Assembly: GCA_934636425.1 (NCBI GenBank)
Contig: CAKUAV010000050.1
Location: 1 to 17,676, forward strand
Source: an uncultured Clostridia bacterium
GTDB taxonomy: Bacteria; Bacillota; Clostridia; Christensenellales; Aristaeellaceae
Length of the DNA stretch: 17,676 nucleotides
Direction of reading: 5' to 3'
Of this stretch, positions 1 to 7,643 are shown in pieces. A program made the translations under genes and the position numbers. The notes below the pieces were generated by a model. The model did no database searches, was not told the DNA's origin, and worked only from the letters and a program-made list of their open reading frames with translations. Every line of letters starts with the position of its first letter. Position 1 is the first letter of the stretch.

Positions 1-19
1 GTCAAGAGCCGTCTGAAGT

Positions 20-1023
20 GGATCACCCCCGCGTGTGCGGGGAAAAGGTGTCAGTGTCGGCGGTGTATGTCGTATCGGCGGGATCACCCCCGCGTGTGCG
101 GGGAAAAGTTGATTTCTGGCGCTGGGATTTTCTGCATCAGAGGATCACCCCCGCGTGTGCGGGGAAAAGCACGATCAAGGCGTGCAATACAGCGCTTAGT
201 AAGGATCACCCCCGCGTGTGCGGGGAAAAGTTTAACGTGTCGGCGGGCGTAATGACCACGCCGGGATCACCCCCGCGTGTGCGGGGAAAAGGTATGATAG
301 CGCATGGCAGCGCGTTAAGTACCAGGATCACCCCCGCGTGTGCGGGGAAAAGCCGAGATCAGCGCAGGCCTACAGCGCGGGTTGAGGATCACCCCCGCGT
401 GTGCGGGGAAAAGCTTCGTCGCTTGCCGGATACTTTTTCTCCGGCGGGATCACCCCCGCGTGTGCGGGGAAAAGATTTTGGTGTTTTCGCTGCTTGCGTT
501 AATCATGGGATCACCCCCGCGTGTGCGGGGAAAAGAGCTGGGACGTTGATTATTTCAGGTATTGTTTGGGATCACCCCCGCGTGTGCGGGGAAAAGTCAC
601 CGGCGCGACAGAGTGCCGTTATACGTCCAGGATCACCCCCGCGTGTGCGGGGAAAAGGGCCATGTCCATGTGTGGCATTAACACGCGCAAGGATCACCCC
701 CGCGTGTGCGGGGAAAAGTACATTACTTCTGTTGTTGTTCCTGCTGTTCCGGGATCACCCCCGCGTGTGCGGGGAAAAGTCGGTATACTGGCCGTATTCG
801 CGCTCGTACAGGGGATCACCCCCGCGTGTGCGGGGAAAAGGTCATGATGTTTCCCCCTTAAGCATTCACCTAAGGATCACCCCCGCGTGTGCGGGGAAAA
901 GAGCGCGGACCGTGTCAGCAGCTATCCAGATGTGGGATCACCCCCGCGTGTGCGGGGAAAAGCGCATTGGCAGTAATGCTGGAGCCTCTGTTTACGGATC
1001 ACCCCCGCGTGTGCGGGGAAAAG
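20..1023 (-). CRISPR. Type I-E CRISPR array: 17 repeats, 16 complete spacers
   Basis: Seventeen identical 28-nt repeats start at 20, 81, 142 and so on every 61 nt up to 996. They are separated by sixteen 33-nt spacers, and a partial spacer occupies 1-19, so the array continues left of the window. On the plus strand the repeat begins GGATCACCCCCGCG and ends GCGGGGAAAAG, with a CCCCGC/GCGGGG palindrome. The minus-strand sense ends GGGGGTGATCC, matching the 5'-handle end of Firmicutes type I-E repeats such as S. thermophilus CRISPR4. The crRNA sense is therefore minus, co-directional with the cas genes, and the leader-proximal repeat is 996-1023. Perfect repeat conservation and constant spacer length suggest recent activity. 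No spacer target was identified by eye. Confidence 0.98.
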
Positions 1024-1065
1024 ACTAAAAAAAGTGTTGAAAATAAAGGGATTTCAAATGCGGAG
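1024..1065 (-). promoter_or_regulatory. Short CRISPR leader
   Basis: Only 42 nt separate the cas2 stop codon from the first repeat. In crRNA sense the stretch is AT-rich and ends in a T run before AGT and the first repeat. It contains an inverted repeat TTGAAA/TTTCAA (1037-1042 and 1052-1057) with a 9-nt loop. Its position between cas2 and the array, and its base composition unlike the flanking coding DNA, fit a leader. No convincing separate sigma-A promoter is visible, so the array may be transcribed by read-through from the cas operon or from a promoter inside the 3' end of cas2. Confidence 0.7.
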
Positions 1066-2067
1066 CTATGTGATTTCATTTAGTTTGATGAACACTTCAT
1101 GCTCCAATGAGGCGTCGTTCAGCGCCCTGTGGCACTGCTTGCCGCCGAGCTTGAAGGCTTCGATCAGATCGGTCAGCTTATATTTTCCCAGTGAGCTCAG
1201 CCGCTTTCTGGCCAGAGTCAGCGTGTCAATAAACCGCGGATCGTATTGCCCAAGCCCTTCCTGAACGCATTTCTCATTGATGAAGTCAATATCAAACACC
1301 ACATTATGACCAATTATAACATCGCCGCCCGAAAAGTCAAGATATTTTTCGAGCCCCTCCCGCAGGCTCACCCCCTTCTCATCCAGAATCTCATTCGTCA
1401 GACTCGTCAGCTTTACGATAACCTCCGGCAGCTTGACTTCCGTATGGATCAAACAGGCCATGCGGTCTACAATCCTGCCAGAGCGGACTTTGACCGCGCC
1501 AATCTCAATGATCGGATCGGAAATCGGATCAAGGCCGCCCGTCTCAATGTCCAGAACGGTGTAATCCATTGCGGAATCCGGCAGCGCTTCAAGATAGGCA
1601 GGCCTCAGAGCCGCCGGCCGCCGGCCGTTTTTCCTCTCCGGCCTCGCTTTCGCCGCCCTTCCAGTCTCCTTGGCCGATTCCTCTGCCCCATTGCGCGGCT
1701 TTTTCGCATCTGCGCCGGCCTTTGCCTGAAAGACCTCCAGCCCATAGTAGTGCGGCAGCGGCGTTTTCTCGCGTTTCTCCTCCGGCTTTCCGGCCTGAAC
1801 AGGCTGCTGCAGCAACAGCAGCCCGTCAAAATCGGCCAGCATCCGCTTTGTGTTGAGCAGCTTGAAATCAAATTTCTGCTCATTGTTCGTCGAAAAAGCC
1901 ATGACCGCCCGGCCGTTTCCTATGTTGGCTTCAATGCGTTTCCAGAGCAGCTCCCGCACGCGGGACGAAACATTGCCCACATATACGCCCGTGTCCAGCT
2001 CCATGAGCCATTTCGTCAGATCGCCCCGCAGCTGCGCCGGACAGGTGCTGAGCGTGACAACAATCAT
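1066..2067 (-). CDS. cas2: Cas2 fused to a DEDDh (DnaQ-like) exonuclease, type I-E
   Basis: 333 aa, whereas stand-alone type I-E Cas2 is about 95 aa. Residues 1-90 are a type I-E Cas2 domain (start MIVVTLSTCP, then LRGDLTKWL and GVYVGNVSSRVRE). Residues 92-166 are a charged linker rich in Lys, Arg, Glu and Ala. Residues 167-333 are a DEDDh exonuclease with ExoI DIET (D173, E175), ExoII GHNVVFD (D259) and ExoIII HRALND (H313, D318), so the active site is complete. Cas2 bridges two Cas1 dimers in the spacer integrase. In the S. thermophilus type I-E fusion the DnaQ-like domain is reported to promote spacer integration, presumably by trimming prespacer ends. The ATG overlaps the cas1 stop by 4 nt (ATGA), implying translational coupling. 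It is the last gene before the leader. Confidence 0.97.
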   Translation of the reverse strand: MIVVTLSTCPAQLRGDLTKWLMELDTGVYVGNVSSRVRELLWKRIEANIGNGRAVMAFSTNNEQKFDFKLLNTKRMLADFDGLLLLQQPVQAGKPEEKREKTPLPHYYGLEVFQAKAGADAKKPRNGAEESAKETGRAAKARPERKNGRRPAALRPAYLEALPDSAMDYTVLDIETGGLDPISDPIIEIGAVKVRSGRIVDRMACLIHTEVKLPEVIVKLTSLTNEILDEKGVSLREGLEKYLDFSGGDVIIGHNVVFDIDFINEKCVQEGLGQYDPRFIDTLTLARKRLSSLGKYKLTDLIEAFKLGGKQCHRALNDASLEHEVFIKLNEIT

Positions 2068-3044
2068 CCGCTTTCACCATCCCCGTCCGCTTCGCCTCCA
2101 CAGCCGCCGTCTTCAGGCGCGTCCTCACCATACATGCGTCCCGCCGGCACGGCGCTCTTTCTGCTGTCCCACAGATACAGCGCGTCGACCGCATCCTCGC
2201 TCTCCTGCGTCGCGGAAAGCAGCGCCTGAACATCATGCACCATCCGCTCAAGGATGTGCCTTGAAACCATGATATCCCTGACTTTGCGCCGTACGGCTGC
2301 GCCAAGATCGCCCTTGGGCGGATTGGCGGCCATCTCAAAGGCCAGCGGAATCGTAACCTCCGCCTTATACAGATCGGCTATGTCATAGGCAAACGAGAAT
2401 TCATGCCCGACGTGAACAAAACCCAGTCCCGGCGAACACCCCAGCGCCGTAATCACCGCCAGCGCCAGTCCATAAAGGCAGCTGTTGCCGGCCGACAGCG
2501 CCTTGTTGACGTCATCGCCCGCTTCGTAATTATCCGGATCATAGTCACGGCCATTCCATGTCACGTTCCATCTCTGCGACATCTCCCGATAGACCGAACG
2601 AACCCGGCTCCCCTCGCGCCCGCGCAGCTGCTGTATGGTCAGATTGCTGACATCCTCGTTGGGAAAGCGCATGCTGTACATTCGCCGGACAACCTCCGCA
2701 TGCTGGCGGACATTGTTGACGAGCATGGCCTGCCGTATGAGCAGCGCGGTGCTTCGAGCCATGGGGCGTCCGGCCGCATAGTACCGGACGCCTCGCTCTC
2801 CGACCCATACAACGCTGATGCATGTGTCGCCGATCAACTCCATGGCCCTGTGCGTTATGTCCGTTCCCGGCCCCAGCAGCAGCACTGATATGGAAGCCGC
2901 CGGAATGTGCACGATTCCGCTCTTGTCCGTCACGGTAATGGCGTTCGAATCGCGGTTGATGGCGCACTTTTCGAGATACAGAAAAGTAATCCTGTCCTGC
3001 ACGCGCGTCAGATCGCTCAGATTCGGCTTATCCATGCCGTTCAT
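2064..3044 (-). CDS. cas1: Cas1 integrase, type I-E
   Basis: 326 aa, close to the usual 300-330. Cas1 is the metal-dependent integrase that inserts prespacers at the leader-repeat junction. The metal ligands are present: E144 (in RGREGSR), H211, D221 and D224 (in the HVGHEFSFAYDIADLYK stretch). They sit exactly three residues beyond their E. coli counterparts E141, H208, D218 and D221. The start overlaps the cas6e stop by 4 nt and the end overlaps cas2 by 4 nt, both as ATGA. A second Met at residue 4 is an alternative start. The C-terminus, from about residue 305, is an acidic Gly-rich tail (EDAPEDGG onward) that looks disordered and lies beyond the catalytic domain. Confidence 0.97.
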   Translation of the reverse strand: MNGMDKPNLSDLTRVQDRITFLYLEKCAINRDSNAITVTDKSGIVHIPAASISVLLLGPGTDITHRAMELIGDTCISVVWVGERGVRYYAAGRPMARSTALLIRQAMLVNNVRQHAEVVRRMYSMRFPNEDVSNLTIQQLRGREGSRVRSVYREMSQRWNVTWNGRDYDPDNYEAGDDVNKALSAGNSCLYGLALAVITALGCSPGLGFVHVGHEFSFAYDIADLYKAEVTIPLAFEMAANPPKGDLGAAVRRKVRDIMVSRHILERMVHDVQALLSATQESEDAVDALYLWDSRKSAVPAGRMYGEDAPEDGGCGGEADGDGESG

Positions 3045-3664
3045 ACGATATGCTCCGCGCTGACCAGCGTCATCAGTCCCATGCCATAGGCCTTGCCGTG
3101 CCCCATGCCGTTCTTCAGCGTTTCACGCAGCAGCGCGGCGTCTGTGACTCTGAGAATCCCCTCATACGTCACGCCGAGCAGCGTCACATGGTCTCCGCTC
3201 GTGTTTTTGCTGAAGTTCACCCACTCGCTCTGTACAACCGCAAAGCGCTCGTATTCCAGCTCAAAGCCATGCCGCTGCGCTCTGGCCATCAGCCACTCTT
3301 TTTGATACTGCGGCGTGATGTGCGCCATGAGCTTTCCCTTGCGGGGCGCGCACTTCACCGGATTGGCCGTCAGCCTGAAATGCCAGAGTCCGCCTTCCGC
3401 AATGCGCTCCATCAGCCCGTCGCAGCATCTCGTCTCGGCCGTGCCCGGCACGCCAAACTGGCTGACGGCATTGTCGAGAAACGGTTTCTCCGCGCTGAGA
3501 ATCATCAGATAATTCCGACCCTGAAGCGTATCCAGCCGCCACAGACGGCGCTCGCGCGCGCCCTCAAAGGCAGATTCCACAGCGCCATGGAACCTCGCGC
3601 GGTTCACCAGCGCAATCATGGTCTCCCGCTTGCGCATATCCAGCTGAAATCTGCTCAAATACAT
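3041..3664 (-). CDS. cas6e: Cas6e (Cse3/CasE) crRNA endoribonuclease
   Basis: 207 aa, typical for the family. It cleaves the repeat hairpin of pre-crRNA and stays bound to the 3' end of the crRNA in Cascade. The N-terminus MYLSRFQLD fits the Cas6e ferredoxin-like fold. H26 falls at the same number as the catalytic His26 of Thermus thermophilus Cse3. The C-terminal Gly-rich loop is GMGHGKAYGMGLM at 186-198. The ATG at 3664 was chosen because it follows GGGGTG and lies 4 nt past the cas5e stop; the frame stays open further upstream, but that stretch only shadows cas5e. It overlaps cas1 by 4 nt. Confidence 0.96.
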   Translation of the reverse strand: MYLSRFQLDMRKRETMIALVNRARFHGAVESAFEGARERRLWRLDTLQGRNYLMILSAEKPFLDNAVSQFGVPGTAETRCCDGLMERIAEGGLWHFRLTANPVKCAPRKGKLMAHITPQYQKEWLMARAQRHGFELEYERFAVVQSEWVNFSKNTSGDHVTLLGVTYEGILRVTDAALLRETLKNGMGHGKAYGMGLMTLVSAEHIV

Positions 3665-3668
3665 AGCA

Positions 3669-4334
3669 TCACCCCAATTCGGCCATGGCGTTGTGTTCAT
3701 TCGCAAGCGCGCCGCCGATGTGGATCGTCTCCGTGCGCACGCTCCGCCATGTGTATTCACGCCGCAGCGGACTGAAGGAGAGCGGCACATCGCGTATCCG
3801 CCCGGGACGCGACACATCCATGCCGCAGTCCAGCACCAGCCGCACGCTGCCGCCCTTTTCCTTCAGCTCGGGCACAAGCGGCGGCTCCTGACAGAGCGCT
3901 TCGCGCACGTCCGCGCCGCGCAGGCCGAGCGAAACCGGCAGCGTCGGCGGGCAGGATCGCCTCCCCAGAAACAGCGGAAAAGCAGGATGCAAAACGGCCT
4001 CGTTCAGCGCGATCATCAGCGCCTCGTCATTCGACGACACGGCCACAAGAAACACCGCGTCGCTCAGATAATGCCTGTATGTGACATAGGAGCTCTTTTC
4101 TGCGCGCGCCATGTGGAAGTCCACAAGCGGCTGACCCTCCCGATCCGCCCGAACGCCGATGGTCAGCGCGTTGAGATCGGACAGATCGGCGTCCCTGCGC
4201 CGTCCCAATGCGGCGGCCAGAAAGCCGACCACGCCGCTCTTGGAGGGCTCTCGCCCCGTCTTGCGTATGTCATATTTCGATTCGGTGCCCCACGACTGCA
4301 AAGGAGCCGCGAATCTCAGCAGCAGCGTGCTCAT
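3669..4334 (-). CDS. cas5e: Cas5e (CasD), Cascade subunit
   Basis: 221 aa, normal for Cas5e. This RAMP protein binds the 5' handle of the crRNA and caps the Cas7 backbone near Cse1. The N-terminal signature LRFAAPLQSWG (residues 6-16) followed by TGREPSKSGVVGFLAAALGR (26-45) is diagnostic. HIGGALANEHNAM lies near the C-terminus. The start codon overlaps the cas7e stop by 4 nt (ATGA), and cas6e begins 4 nt after its stop, so it lies within one polycistron. Nothing looks truncated. Confidence 0.96.
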   Translation of the reverse strand: MSTLLLRFAAPLQSWGTESKYDIRKTGREPSKSGVVGFLAAALGRRRDADLSDLNALTIGVRADREGQPLVDFHMARAEKSSYVTYRHYLSDAVFLVAVSSNDEALMIALNEAVLHPAFPLFLGRRSCPPTLPVSLGLRGADVREALCQEPPLVPELKEKGGSVRLVLDCGMDVSRPGRIRDVPLSFSPLRREYTWRSVRTETIHIGGALANEHNAMAELG

Positions 4335-5380
4335 TTGTCCAGCCCTTCGGCGGCCAGCGCAGCCACCTCGTCCAGAAGCTGCCTGAAGTTGACCTTCTTC
4401 GCATCGCCAAATCCGGTCTCGCCAACCACAAACGCAGCCTCGGGATCACCCGAATAGTTGGCGTACAGGCGAGCGGCATACTCGGCCATGCGCTTGCCGG
4501 ATTCCGCCGCATAGCCCTCCCGCGCCTTCACGGGCGACTCGAACGCGCCGGCCAGATTGACGGGCTGATCGCCGCGCACGGTCACATAGATCAGATCGGG
4601 CAGCGTTCGATTGGCGAACGTATTCTGCTTCCCGGTGGGCATGGCGCGGACAAAAGCCTCGCAGAAGCCCCGCACAGCCTCGGCGGTATCGCCGCCGATG
4701 AGCCCGCGCAGGCTGGTCACGTCGACGGTCGCGTAGCGATAGAGCGTGGAAGAATTGAACTCAACCGTGCCGATGTGACCCGCGCCGGCGTTGTCATCGG
4801 GCGACAGATCGTCAACGGCGGTAAAGTAGTCGTATTCGTTTTCCACGGCGTGCGTGGAAATGGCGTGCGCCACCTGAGCGCACGCGTCGTAATTCAGCGA
4901 CGGGTCGGAGGCCACCATGCGCCCGAAGAGCGCCATGTCGATGGAGGGCGTGCCCTTGAGCGCCTCCTTGCAGCCCGCCTTGTCCTTGGGGTCGGCCTTG
5001 GAGAGCGCCTCCGCCTGAGCGTCGGAGATGAAGAACAGCGCGTCCATGCCGACGTCCGCATTCTTCATCTTCATGCCCGCATTGGTGAAAAGATCCATGG
5101 CCAGCGACGTGGCCTTCTCCTCGGAAAGCCCCTTTGACGCAATCAGCTTGTCCGCCACCAGCTTGACAATCCGCTTCGTGCGCAGGCCGCACTGGCCGGC
5201 GTCAAAAATCTCGCTGAACATCAGGCGCATGGCGTGCTTCTGCGCCTGAGAGGAAATGCGCGCGCGGATCGCACCGCCGTACACGGCCGTCTTCGGGCTT
5301 CCCATGTCGTCCCGGTTCACGCAGCTCGGGGGAACGGTCTGGAGAACGTGGAAGTCAATGTACATATGCTTATTGCTCAT
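4331..5380 (-). CDS. cas7e: Cas7e (CasC/Cse4), Cascade backbone
   Basis: 349 aa, normal length. Six copies form the helical backbone that holds the crRNA and presents it for target pairing. Signatures include DFHVLQTVPPSCVNRDDMGSPK near residues 9-30 (shown by the runs DFHVLQTVPP and NRDDMGSPKTAVYGG), DMALFGRM (148-155), AISTHAVENEYDYFTAVDDL (173-192), the stretch IGTVEFNSSTLYRYA (203-217) and MPTGKQNTFANRTLPDL starting near 247. The first 11 nt overlap the end of cse2 and the last 4 nt overlap cas5e, so its translation is probably coupled on both sides. Confidence 0.97.
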   Translation of the reverse strand: MSNKHMYIDFHVLQTVPPSCVNRDDMGSPKTAVYGGAIRARISSQAQKHAMRLMFSEIFDAGQCGLRTKRIVKLVADKLIASKGLSEEKATSLAMDLFTNAGMKMKNADVGMDALFFISDAQAEALSKADPKDKAGCKEALKGTPSIDMALFGRMVASDPSLNYDACAQVAHAISTHAVENEYDYFTAVDDLSPDDNAGAGHIGTVEFNSSTLYRYATVDVTSLRGLIGGDTAEAVRGFCEAFVRAMPTGKQNTFANRTLPDLIYVTVRGDQPVNLAGAFESPVKAREGYAAESGKRMAEYAARLYANYSGDPEAAFVVGETGFGDAKKVNFRQLLDEVAALAAEGLDK

Positions 5381-6017
5381 CTTTCTTTACCTCGCCATCT
5401 TCATTAGTCCTGTTGCGGTAAAAATCCTCGCCCCAGCGGAGGCGCACATTGCTGCGCTGGTCCGCGTTCTGATAAAGATACAGATCGACCGCCAGCGCCG
5501 GATAATCCAGCGGCTGCCTGTCCGCCTTCAAGAGCTGAACCAGCCCGCGCAGATGATGCGCCAGCTCGGGCATATCGGCCGCCGTTGCCATCGGCACAAA
5601 GCGCCGCTCAATCCGCGCGCGGTCGTCGTCGGTATACTGCCCATCCATGTTGTGACAGAGCCTTGAAATTGCCGTGCCCAGCCTGTAATCGTGCAGGCGG
5701 CCGTCCTCGTCCTTCTCGGTAATGCGGCACATCGGCGCGCTCCCCGCGTCGCTGCCCTGCTGATGCAGCGCAAACAGCGTCAGCGCGGTGTACGCCGCCC
5801 ACTCCGCGCGGGTCGGTTCGCCGCTTCCGGCATAAAACGCCTCCGGCATATTCTGCAGCAGCGCTCCCCACAGCGCGGGAATCTCTCCGGGCGCCTTGCC
5901 GACGCCGCGCCGCAGCTCTGCCAGCCGCGCCTTGCCCGGCCCCGTCTCGGACTGATCGAGCAAACGTCGAATCTCTCTCGAGACAAACCTGCTGATCATC
6001 CCGCAGTTGTCGTTCAT
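5370..6017 (-). CDS. cse2: Cse2 (CasB), Cascade small subunit
   Basis: 215 aa, slightly longer than the common 160-200. Cse2 forms the inner dimer of Cascade and stabilises the R-loop. Family features are the N-terminal pattern LAELRRGVGKAPGEIPALW (32-50), the helix AAYTALTLFALHQQ (about 74-87) and a C-terminal LRGLVQLLKA followed by PLDYPALAVDLY. The ATG at 6017 was chosen because it has a GGAGG upstream and lies 14 nt after the cse1 stop. The frame is open much further upstream, but that part only shadows cse1. The C-terminal end is charged and overlaps cas7e by 11 nt. Confidence 0.95.
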   Translation of the reverse strand: MNDNCGMISRFVSREIRRLLDQSETGPGKARLAELRRGVGKAPGEIPALWGALLQNMPEAFYAGSGEPTRAEWAAYTALTLFALHQQGSDAGSAPMCRITEKDEDGRLHDYRLGTAISRLCHNMDGQYTDDDRARIERRFVPMATAADMPELAHHLRGLVQLLKADRQPLDYPALAVDLYLYQNADQRSNVRLRWGEDFYRNRTNEDGEVKKDEQ

Positions 6018-6031
6018 TTCAGCCTCCCTCC

Positions 6032-7642
6032 TCAATCCATCGTTTCGTTTTTCACCCTGTTCAGTCTCATCTGAAAAATGTCGAACGCCTCGGGCGCGGT
6101 ATAGCGCTTCCTCTTGTCGCTGTTCTGGCCTTCGGCAATGTAGCGCACGCTGAAAATCTTCGAGCCCATGGCCTCCACCATCTCTCTGCCGCAATCCAGC
6201 GCCAGCTTGACGACCTCGTCCTTCCACGCCTCGCGCAGGGCGGTCAGCGCGTCTATGTCGTCGCTCAGCTGGGACAGCCAGCGCCTGAACGGCTCGTCCA
6301 TGCGGTAATAGATCATGCTCCGGGCTCTGTCCCGGCTGCCATTGATCGTCTCGGTATCGCCGCCCGCGCTCAGCTCCAGCGCCACGGCCAGCTCGCCCAC
6401 ATAATACGCGATCTTGTCGCATCGCCTGATCTCGCGCAGCGCGACCGTTTTGCACTCGGCCTTTTCGTCAAGCAGCTCGGCATGAAACGCAAGGCTGTCC
6501 TCAAAAACATCCGTCACGAAGAAATCCTTATCGCCGTATTGAACGGACGCAATTCTGAATCTGGCCGTGCAGCCGCTGCCCATCTCTCTCCTGATCTCAT
6601 TGACCCACCTGACGACGCCCGGAATGCGCCCGTGCTTCGATTGAGCGTCCTGCGAAACAATCGAAGCCAGATCGCGCCACATTTGCCGGGACGGATCGTG
6701 CCGCCTGGGCTTGAACACATCCGGCGCGCCCTTCTTGCCTTCCTCGCGCCGCCACACCGTCATCTGCTCGGCAAACGCGCCCTCCCTCTCAAAGAAGTCT
6801 CCGCCCAGCAGCGAAAAGCCATTGACGACGCCGTTTGCCCGGCTGAGCAGCAGCCGGCGCGACTGAAGCGTATAAAGAGAGGCCGGGTTTTCCGGCACGG
6901 AAATCTCCGTTCTCTCCTGCGCGCGCGGCTTATCCAGCTCCCACGCCGGCACGCCCTCGCCCCAGAGTTCATTGCCGTCTCGCAGCAGCGTCAGGTTGAG
7001 CATCAGCGTTTCAAAGAGATTGCCGCCCTCCGCCCGTATCAGGCCGATCTTTCCCAGCCAGCCCGCGCCGACGCTCGGCAGGTTCTTTCCCTTCGGCTTG
7101 GCCGACGTATCGTCGAACGCGTTGACATACAGCAGCCAGTTGGCCGCCTCCGCATAGGACATCTCCTGCCGTCCGGAGCCCGTTCTGCTCGGGAACAGCC
7201 GCAGCTTGTTGCTGCTCTCCGACATCTCGCCGTTCAGCTTGGCGGCCGTGTACTTCGTGCCATTTTCCGCCTCGTTGACCTGCCCAAACGGCCGTTCTTC
7301 GTCAAAGAGCCAGAACCGGTCGTGCCATTTTTCAAAATAATCGTTCAGCTGCCGCTCGGGAAATGCGCCGCCCTCCCACAGATCCGCCCATCTGTCCAGT
7401 GCCTGATTCTGATCCTCAATTTCCTCCTCGTCCCCCTGCGCGTTGACTTTGGAGAACACCGAGTACAGCAAGGCCAGCATCTGACGCAGTATCACAAAAT
7501 CGAGCGTCGGCATCTCGCCGGCCAGATCGCGGATCTGATGCGCGTTCAAGAGCGCTTCCGACAGCGACACGCGGTCCGCTTCGCCCCGCATCGTCATCAC
7601 ACTGATCCATTTTTCATCCAGCAGGTTAAACGCGCTGTCCAT
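6032..7642 (-). CDS. cse1: Cse1 (CasA), Cascade large subunit
   Basis: 536 aa, typical (about 500-560). Cse1 recognises the PAM and recruits Cas3. The N-terminal FNLLDEKWISV (5-15) is the family hallmark. Further matches are EAANWLLYVNAFDD (about 165-178), GWLGKIGL (194-201), NLFETLMLNL (208-217) and TLQSRRLLLSRANG. The C-terminal part is helical, fitting the four-helix bundle that contacts Cse2. The ATG at 7642 lies 1 nt after the cas3 stop and has a strong AGGAGG inside the end of cas3. Cse1 of this clade is divergent, so the residues that read the PAM cannot be assigned by eye. Confidence 0.96.
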   Translation of the reverse strand: MDSAFNLLDEKWISVMTMRGEADRVSLSEALLNAHQIRDLAGEMPTLDFVILRQMLALLYSVFSKVNAQGDEEEIEDQNQALDRWADLWEGGAFPERQLNDYFEKWHDRFWLFDEERPFGQVNEAENGTKYTAAKLNGEMSESSNKLRLFPSRTGSGRQEMSYAEAANWLLYVNAFDDTSAKPKGKNLPSVGAGWLGKIGLIRAEGGNLFETLMLNLTLLRDGNELWGEGVPAWELDKPRAQERTEISVPENPASLYTLQSRRLLLSRANGVVNGFSLLGGDFFEREGAFAEQMTVWRREEGKKGAPDVFKPRRHDPSRQMWRDLASIVSQDAQSKHGRIPGVVRWVNEIRREMGSGCTARFRIASVQYGDKDFFVTDVFEDSLAFHAELLDEKAECKTVALREIRRCDKIAYYVGELAVALELSAGGDTETINGSRDRARSMIYYRMDEPFRRWLSQLSDDIDALTALREAWKDEVVKLALDCGREMVEAMGSKIFSVRYIAEGQNSDKRKRYTAPEAFDIFQMRLNRVKNETMD

Positions 7643-7643
7643 G

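Noticed and set aside
18..1028. Long open frames across the CRISPR array giving peptides such as DHPRVCGEK, SPPRVRGK and ITPACAGK
   Set aside because: These are the three-frame translations of the type I-E repeat, a well-known false-gene pattern. The 61-nt period rotates the frame each unit.
1246..2229. Plus-strand open frame of 327 codons opposite cas2
   Set aside because: It is antisense to a fully motif-supported cas2-exonuclease gene, has no ribosome site and has a Pro/Arg/Ser-rich composition typical of shadow frames in GC-rich DNA.
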